From: CAZBZG01 sp964496245
GTDB taxonomy: Bacteria > Planctomycetota > SZUA-567
Length of the DNA stretch: 5,950 bases
Reading direction: 5' to 3'
Assembly: GCA_964496245.1 (NCBI GenBank)
Contig: CAZBZG010000287.1
Coordinates: forward strand, 1 to 5,950
This document shows, one piece after another, positions 1 through 4,410 of the stretch. Every line of letters starts with the position of its first letter. The first letter of the stretch is position 1. The position numbers and the translations under genes were made by a program. The notes under the pieces are model-generated. The model did not search any database and was not told where the DNA came from. It saw nothing but the letters and a program-made list of their open reading frames with translations.

Positions 1-26
1 GAATCGACCTCGCCAGAATGGCTCAT
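1..26 (-). CDS. Start of a downstream gene, 5' end only (possibly cpaE/tadZ or cpaF)
   Basis: Only eight complete codons are inside the window. They read MSHSGEVD from an ATG at 24-26 and then run off the left edge. The start is supported by an AGGTGA ribosome-binding site at 31-36, four bases before the ATG, and by the operon-like gap of 28 bases after the secretin stop. The peptide is too short to recognise. In tad/cpa loci the gene after cpaC is usually cpaE (TadZ, a MinD-like localisation ATPase) or cpaF (TadA, the assembly ATPase), so one of these is the expected identity. That is inference from gene order only. Confidence 0.55.
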
Positions 27-30
27 GTGT

Positions 31-36
31 TCACCT
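31..36 (-). promoter_or_regulatory. Ribosome-binding site deciding the start of the left-edge gene
   Basis: The minus strand reads AGGTGA, matching the 3' part of the AGGAGGTGA consensus, with four bases (ACAC) before the ATG at 24-26. It lies in the 28-base gap after the secretin stop codon. It is the main evidence that a further gene starts at the left edge. Confidence 0.55.
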
Positions 37-54
37 ATTTGCAATGGGCTGTAC

Positions 55-2073
55 TTAGCGAACGACATGCACGACCCGGCGTTCGTAGACCGGTACGCCG
101 GGTACGTCAACCTGGGTGACCTCGTCGGAGTCGACGGCCGGTTCCTCGCTCTGCGCCCGGCCGTGCGCCCATGAAAGGCTGACCGGTGGAGGCACGGAGG
201 ATGGACTCTCTTCGTCGGCGGTCGGTTGCGCGGAACGCTCGAAGGGCGGAGGGGCCATTGCCGTGGGCTGGTCCGCGCCGGCGTCCTCCTCGCGTGCCGC
301 TTCTTCCTCCAGCACGGCGGGGGGCGGGGCGGTTGGTTGCCTGGCCCCGTCGAAGGGTTCCTCCGCTGCCGCGGGGCGGGAAACGCCGGCCGTCTCAGAG
401 GCGTCTGCCTCGGGCGGCTGAGGGTCGCGCCGGGCGTCCTCCTCCGGCGCCTTCTCGGGCATTGCCTCTGCGGCTTTGACCGCCGCGGCATCTGCAGGAG
501 CGGGCGCGGCCGCAGGCTGCGCGTTCGCCCCGGCTTTCCCGGGTTCGGACGCGGCTTCGGGCTGGGTGTCGGCCCCGCCTGGCGCGCCTTGTTCCGCCTC
601 TTCTTCGGGTTCCTCGATCAGCACCTCCGCTCCTTCCAGCCAGTAGCGGCCCTCCTTGCCCTTGAGGCGATCGAGCATGCGGTGGGGCACGTCCGGCTTG
701 TGGATCCAGAACGCATCGGTCGCGGCCTGAGCGGTGTCTTCGGTCTTGGGGTAGGGGGCCTTGCGGACGTCGCCCGGCACGCGGGGGATGGTGATGAGCA
801 CGAGATCCTCGGACTCCTTGCTCTCCTCCTTCTGCGAGAAGAAGAAGTTGAGGATCGGGACCTTCCCGAGGAACGGCGTGCGCGTGAAGCCGCGGCTGCG
901 GGCCTCGTTGATCAGGCCGCTCAGCACCATGCCCTGGCCGTGGGAGAGGATGGCCTCGCCCTCGTGGCGGAAGGTCACGAAGTCCTCGCCGTTGGCTTCG
1001 GGGACGGAGAACTCGAGCGAAAGCTTGAGGTTGATGCGGCCGTCCGTGGTGAGCGACGGCGTGGTCTCGAGGATGACGCCGTACTCCTTGTAGTTGACGT
1101 CCGAGGCGTTGGCCGTGACGGTCTTGATGGCCTTCTCGCCGCCGCCCAGGAACTTGCTGCTCTGCCCGTTGACCGAGGCCAAGTGCGGACGGGCGAGGAT
1201 CGCGTTCTTCTTGAAGAAATTGAAGAAGGCGATGTTGGCCTGCGGGCTCTCGATGCCGCCGAGACCGTAGATGGACGGACTCGCCGTGTGCCTGTAGCTG
1301 CGGAAGTAGTCGAAGGGGTAGCGTGTGGGAGTACCGTCGGTGGCGGCCGCCGTAATGACCGGCAGGGTGACGATGGCCGATTGCAGCCCCTGGGTGCCCA
1401 GCTTGTCGGTGTCGGTCTTCTTGACCTTGGCGAAGATGGCTGCGACTTCGATCATCTGTTTGCGCACGCTGAGATTGTCGACCACGTTGTCGTTGTAGAT
1501 CTTGGCGATGTGGAGGGCCTTCTCGATGTCCTCTTTGGTATTGAGCTCGCCCGAGATCACGATCTTGTCGTTGACGATGCTGACGCTCACTTCCTGTCCG
1601 GAGACGAAGGACGTGCCCCGTTCGAAGTTCTTGTTGAGCGTGTCTTCGATCTTTTCCTTGATCATCTCCATGTCGGCCAGGAAGGTGTCCATCTCGGGCT
1701 GGTATTCGGTGAGATCCACCAGGTTGCCGTACACCTCCAGCAGCTTCTGGATGCGCCGCTGCATGTGCTTGCTGGTCACCCGTCCCTCGAGAAAGATCCG
1801 GCCCCGGCTCTCCCATGCCTTGACGTTCCGTTCCTTGGCCAGCAGCTTCTTGATCGTCTTGATGTCGGCCTGGCCTTCGCCGCCGGCCTGTCCGCCTCCG
1901 CCGCCGAAGAGGTCTTGCATCTGCTTCATGGCGTTGTTGACCGCCTTGGGCATGGCCGGGGTCTCCGCCTCGCCGGACCACGCCGCACCGATCAGGCAGA
2001 AGACGCTGCCCAGGAACAGCGGTCCCGCGGCTCGCCGCGGACGGATTCGATCGCCTCTGGATATGGTAGCCAT
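55..2073 (-). CDS. cpaC: Tad/Flp pilus outer-membrane secretin CpaC/RcpA with long Ala/Pro/Glu C-terminal tail
   Basis: This 672-residue protein is predicted to form the outer-membrane channel of a Tad pilus. Residues 1-36 look like a signal peptide: RPRR, a hydrophobic stretch, then a polar AWSGEA region, with no lipobox. A Gly-rich linker follows at 57-68. Residues 70-126 form an N-terminal domain, and about 133-204 is BON-like (VSVSIVNDKIVISGELNT). Residues 205-231 (KQMIEVAAIFAKVKK) match the segment before the secretin core in CpaC proteins. The core at about 289-431 shows ILARPHLASVNGQSSKFLGG, then KEYGVILETTPSL, then GLINEARSRGFTRTPFLGKV and the closing LVLITIPRVP. Residues 487-655 are low-complexity Ala/Pro/Glu sequence not found in typical CpaC, and the last 17 (VDVPGVPVYERRVVHVVR region) look ordered again. 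The ATG has AAGGA at 2083-2087, nine bases upstream. The gene follows cpaB after 18 bases. The family call is secure; the role of the tail is unknown. Other secretins (GspD, PilQ) are less likely given the neighbours. Confidence 0.93.
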   Translation of the reverse strand: MATISRGDRIRPRRAAGPLFLGSVFCLIGAAWSGEAETPAMPKAVNNAMKQMQDLFGGGGGQAGGEGQADIKTIKKLLAKERNVKAWESRGRIFLEGRVTSKHMQRRIQKLLEVYGNLVDLTEYQPEMDTFLADMEMIKEKIEDTLNKNFERGTSFVSGQEVSVSIVNDKIVISGELNTKEDIEKALHIAKIYNDNVVDNLSVRKQMIEVAAIFAKVKKTDTDKLGTQGLQSAIVTLPVITAAATDGTPTRYPFDYFRSYRHTASPSIYGLGGIESPQANIAFFNFFKKNAILARPHLASVNGQSSKFLGGGEKAIKTVTANASDVNYKEYGVILETTPSLTTDGRINLKLSLEFSVPEANGEDFVTFRHEGEAILSHGQGMVLSGLINEARSRGFTRTPFLGKVPILNFFFSQKEESKESEDLVLITIPRVPGDVRKAPYPKTEDTAQAATDAFWIHKPDVPHRMLDRLKGKEGRYWLEGAEVLIEEPEEEAEQGAPGGADTQPEAASEPGKAGANAQPAAAPAPADAAAVKAAEAMPEKAPEEDARRDPQPPEADASETAGVSRPAAAEEPFDGARQPTAPPPAVLEEEAAREEDAGADQPTAMAPPPFERSAQPTADEESPSSVPPPVSLSWAHGRAQSEEPAVDSDEVTQVDVPGVPVYERRVVHVVR
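184..354 (-). repeat. Degenerate QPTA...PPP repeats encoded in the secretin tail
   Basis: The tail of the secretin contains three copies of QPTA (residues 579-582, 602-605 and 616-619), each followed within 1 to 8 residues by PPP. Two copies share a longer frame, FDGARQPTA (574-582) and FERSAQPTA (611-619). The spacing is irregular, so this is a decayed or loosely selected repeat rather than a perfect tandem array. Confidence 0.6.
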
Positions 2074-2091
2074 GAATCGGTTTCCTTTTCC

Positions 2092-2982
2092 CTACCGGTT
2101 CTCTTGGACTTCCGCGTGTGCCTGCGGAATGAGCTTCAGGAATTCGTCCGCCGAGTAGACCTGTCCCGGCTTCTCCAGGGCCTCGCCGCCGGCCTGGCTG
2201 GACCGGAGCGCGCAGATCAGCTTGCCGCCTTCGGCGTCCACCTTCTGCGCCGCCATGATCAGCAGGATCTGGGTCGTGAGCGGGACGTCGAAGCTGATGG
2301 TGCTGTAGCCTTCCTCCTGCTGGCCGCCGCTGGCCTGGGTGCGGCCGCCGACCGCGAAGACGCCGAGGTTCGACGCCACGGGCACCACGTAGAACTGTGC
2401 CCGTTTGCCGCCCGACAGGGTCTCGGTGATCTGATCGACCTGGCCGAGCATGGCGTTGAGTTCCTCGATGCTCTGCACCTGGGTCTTGAGCTTCTGCTGG
2501 ACCCGCTCCTTGGCTTCGCCGAAGGGGAGACTGCGGAAGATGCCGAAGAGGTCCACCCGGCTGCCGGGGCTGACGAGTCCGCCCACCCCGCCGACCATGT
2601 CGATCGGGAGCGTGACCACGGCCCGTCCGGGCGGAATGCTGTCGTCCACCGACCGGCGGGAGCGCTCCTCGAGGTCGCTCCAGAGCACGACCTGGTCGGC
2701 CTGCATGGGCACGAGTACCCGCTGGCCGATGATCTCCGCCCGGTCGGTCCACTTGACCGCGCGCGGATGGAGAAAGGCGCGCGGGACCTCGGTCTGCTTG
2801 AGGCGCTCGGCGGTCAGCATCTGCCGGGCGCCCACGCCCTGCGCCAGAGCGCAGACCGAGACCTTGTCCTTGAGCTGACTGCGCAGCTCCTCTTCCATGC
2901 TCTCGATGCGGAGCTGGTAGAAGACCACCGCGGCGATCCCCATGAACACGGCGGCGGCGATGACGATGAGTTCGCGTTTCAC
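2092..2982 (-). CDS. cpaB: Flp pilus assembly protein CpaB/RcpC (SAF domain)
   Basis: This 296-residue protein is predicted to be the periplasmic partner of the secretin in Tad pilus assembly. Residues 5-23 form one membrane anchor (LIVIAAAVFMGIAAVVFYQL) and the rest should lie in the periplasm. A short charged helix at 26-40 precedes the SAF domain (about 41-105), seen as MLTAERLKQTEVPRAFL and IIGQRVLVPMQADQVVLWSD. The family signature PGSRVDLFG is at 139-147, and the final conserved block FDVPLTTQILLIMAAQKV continues to a GKLICALR strand (residues 253-260). Residues about 152-192 form a Gln/Glu/Lys-rich, probably helical insert where many CpaB proteins have a short linker. The start is GTG, supported by AAAGGA at 2989-2994 with a six-base spacer. 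The ribosome-binding site adjoins the stop of the preceding gene 12 bases away, so the two are probably co-translated. The name is well supported by the sequence and by cpaC directly downstream. Confidence 0.93.
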   Translation of the reverse strand: MKRELIVIAAAVFMGIAAVVFYQLRIESMEEELRSQLKDKVSVCALAQGVGARQMLTAERLKQTEVPRAFLHPRAVKWTDRAEIIGQRVLVPMQADQVVLWSDLEERSRRSVDDSIPPGRAVVTLPIDMVGGVGGLVSPGSRVDLFGIFRSLPFGEAKERVQQKLKTQVQSIEELNAMLGQVDQITETLSGGKRAQFYVVPVASNLGVFAVGGRTQASGGQQEEGYSTISFDVPLTTQILLIMAAQKVDAEGGKLICALRSSQAGGEALEKPGQVYSADEFLKLIPQAHAEVQENR

Positions 2983-2988
2983 CGAGGG

Positions 2989-2994
2989 TCCTTT
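2989..2994 (-). promoter_or_regulatory. Ribosome-binding site for the GTG start of cpaB
   Basis: The minus strand reads AAAGGA six bases before the GTG codon at 2980-2982 and directly after the TAG of the preceding gene at 2995-2997. It supports the GTG, which places the membrane anchor at the very N terminus as in other CpaB proteins. Confidence 0.7.
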
Positions 2995-3537
2995 CTATCC
3001 TGGGCTCGCGTCGCGGAACGTCCCTTCGAATACCGTTACGGGGCGCTGTTTCGCATTCGAGCCTTGCGGAGGGCCGATAATGACGAGGCGCAAGCTACCA
3101 CGTTTTACATAAACACGCAAGATGCTTTCATCGCGAGAATCATTGACCGTGCGGGTCAGCTCCGGGCTGAGCTCCCACCCCGCCCGGGCCGCGCGGCGGT
3201 CGTAGTCGTCCACAGCCTGACGGAGCGGGAGGTCGGTCAGTTCCATGTCGACCTGGGCGAGCCGGCCTCCCTGGAGGCGGAGCGTCTCCCCCCGGTCGAG
3301 GCGGACCGTAGCGCGGTCATCCTCCGAGATGCGGGTAGTCGCATCGCTGCCAAGGACTTGCATCTTTGGTGGCGGTGGGCCCTGCATCTGGATCGGCGGG
3401 GGGCTGGTCCGAGAAGCCTGCGGTCCGCCGAGGCCGAGAAAGAAGCCGAGACCTGCGACCGGCGCCACCACCAGCAGGACCCGCGCCAAGCGGAGCAAGG
3501 CGCGCCGGATCGGATGCGGGCGGACGGGGGGGCTCAC
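2995..3537 (-). CDS. Unrecognised 180-residue single-span membrane protein of the tad cluster
   Basis: I do not recognise this protein at family level. A basic N terminus (RRALLRLAR) is followed by one hydrophobic span at about 18-37, giving a predicted N-in topology with the rest in the periplasm. Residues 42-62 are a Pro-rich linker (SPPPIQMQGPPPPKMQ). The folded part spans about 75-175. It contains a strand (ETLRLQGGRLAQVDMEL), a helix ending in AVDDYDRRAARAGWEL (108-123), then strands LRVYVKRGSLRLVIIG and PVTVFEGTF. A tyrosine-containing helix ending in AGW, followed by strands with a central K-R-G, resembles small domains seen in many secreted and lipid-anchored bacterial proteins; this is a loose visual match. 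GTG start with GGGAGA at 3546-3551, eight bases upstream. It lies 33 bases after the TadE-like gene and 12 before cpaB, which suggests a part in pilus assembly. The last third uses more A/T-ending codons than its surroundings. Coding status is likely; function is unknown. Confidence 0.8.
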   Translation of the reverse strand: MSPPVRPHPIRRALLRLARVLLVVAPVAGLGFFLGLGGPQASRTSPPPIQMQGPPPPKMQVLGSDATTRISEDDRATVRLDRGETLRLQGGRLAQVDMELTDLPLRQAVDDYDRRAARAGWELSPELTRTVNDSRDESILRVYVKRGSLRLVIIGPPQGSNAKQRPVTVFEGTFRDASPG

Positions 3538-3545
3538 CGGGCGAT

Positions 3546-3551
3546 TCTCCC
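3546..3551 (-). promoter_or_regulatory. Ribosome-binding site for the GTG start of the 180-residue protein
   Basis: GGGAGA on the minus strand lies eight bases before the GTG at 3535-3537, in the 33-base gap after the TadE-like gene. The first in-frame ATG is only at codon 51, beyond the membrane span, so this GTG is the sensible start. Confidence 0.6.
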
Positions 3552-3570
3552 TGCGGCCAGGCGGACATTG

Positions 3571-4410
3571 CTAGGGCATGTCCGGCTCGAAATCGGCTTG
3601 GCGTCCCAGCAAATCCATCTGGTGGTTGTGCAGTTCCAGGTTGACCACGTCGTCGTACGGGTAGGCCGCTGGATCGCGCAGCCGGTTGGGATGCTCAGCG
3701 AAATCGTATGGCGCATGGTTCTGGGCCGCCCAGGTGCTCGTGCGCAGGACCGTGTGGAACGAACGGAGCTGCCGCTGCAGGCCGAAGACACCGCCGAAGG
3801 CCTTGTAGGTGACCCAGACCGAGCTGTAGTGCCGCCGCAGCCAGGGGACGCTCTCGTTGTGCGGGGGCACGTCGCTGCCCCGCATGGCCATGCGGCAGAT
3901 GCCGGCCAGGTTTGCCGCGGGCGCGTCGTCCGCATAGAGGCCGTCCACGGGGTAGAGCGGGTTAACGAGGACGTAGTGCTGATAGGCGTGCGCGCCGGCC
4001 TTGACGAGCCCGCCTGTGCTCAGGCTGACGCCCGCGCTTGTGGACCCGTCTTCGTCCAGGGGCGCGAGCATCTTGCCGCTGCCGCCCTTGACCACGACGC
4101 GCGGGCCGAAGTGGCGGAAGCTGTCGGCCTGAGCCTGCGGCTTCCAGTCGAATTCCTGCGGCGCCTCGTCGTTCGGACTGCGCTTGTGCCACGCGGCCAT
4201 GCGCGCGCTCTGGTAGACCTGGGTGGAGACCTGGCCGAACTCGCTCAGGGCGCAGACCACGAACAGCAGCAGCATGTAGAGCGGGAGGATGAGGATGAGC
4301 TCGAGCATGGCGTTGCCGGCCCGGCGGCTGCGGGTCGCGCCCGCGCGTTCCGTGCCGGAAGGACGCACGTGTCCGTGTCCGCCATACGGTTGTTTCGCTC
4401 TGGCCTTCAT
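3571..4410 (-). CDS. tadE: TadE-like pseudopilin / minor pilin of the Tad system
   Basis: This 279-residue protein has a basic 32-residue leader ending RRSRRAG-like (TRSRRAG), then NAMLELILILPLYMLLLFVV. This is the TadE pattern: a Gly-X boundary, Glu at +5 (E37), a following Pro (P43) and one hydrophobic helix (about 35-56). It then continues as EFGQVSTQVYQSARMAAW, which matches the TadE family's conserved helix extension ending in A-R-x-A. A prepilin peptidase would be expected to cut after G32. The rest (about 75-279) is a large soluble domain I do not recognise; it has many aromatic and His residues and ends HNHQMDLLGRQADFEPDMP. Typical TadE proteins are nearer 130-200 residues, so this one is extended. 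The ATG at 4408-4410 directly abuts the TGA of the upstream gene (TGAATG), with a weak GGATGA at 4416-4421 inside that gene, so translational coupling is likely. The TadE-family call is good; TadF or another minor pilin cannot be excluded. Confidence 0.8.
   Translation of the reverse strand: MKARAKQPYGGHGHVRPSGTERAGATRSRRAGNAMLELILILPLYMLLLFVVCALSEFGQVSTQVYQSARMAAWHKRSPNDEAPQEFDWKPQAQADSFRHFGPRVVVKGGSGKMLAPLDEDGSTSAGVSLSTGGLVKAGAHAYQHYVLVNPLYPVDGLYADDAPAANLAGICRMAMRGSDVPPHNESVPWLRRHYSSVWVTYKAFGGVFGLQRQLRSFHTVLRTSTWAAQNHAPYDFAEHPNRLRDPAAYPYDDVVNLELHNHQMDLLGRQADFEPDMP

Noticed and set aside
27..54. A terminator after the secretin gene
   Set aside because: The 28-base gap holds no stem-loop with a T run; it contains instead a ribosome-binding site for the next gene.
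1502..2158. A 218-codon plus-strand open frame opposite the secretin N-terminal half
   Set aside because: It is antisense to confident coding sequence, has Ser/Arg-biased composition typical of a reverse-complement shadow, and has no supporting context.
395..2752. A 785-codon open frame on the minus strand overlapping cpaB and cpaC
   Set aside because: It is the out-of-frame shadow of two well-supported genes in high-GC DNA. Its translation is dominated by Arg, Gly, Pro and His with no domain, and it crosses the cpaB/cpaC boundary.
3095..3135. An internal promoter for cpaB-cpaC in the A/T-richer patch (TTGCGT, 17 bases, TAGCTT)
   Set aside because: The -10 candidate matches the sigma-70 consensus at only three of six positions and the patch is fully coding, so the sequence alone does not support a promoter.
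3534..3935. A 133-codon minus-strand frame overlapping the TadE-like gene
   Set aside because: The composition is Arg/Thr/Ser-rich, and it lies within a gene that has a recognisable TadE motif in another frame.
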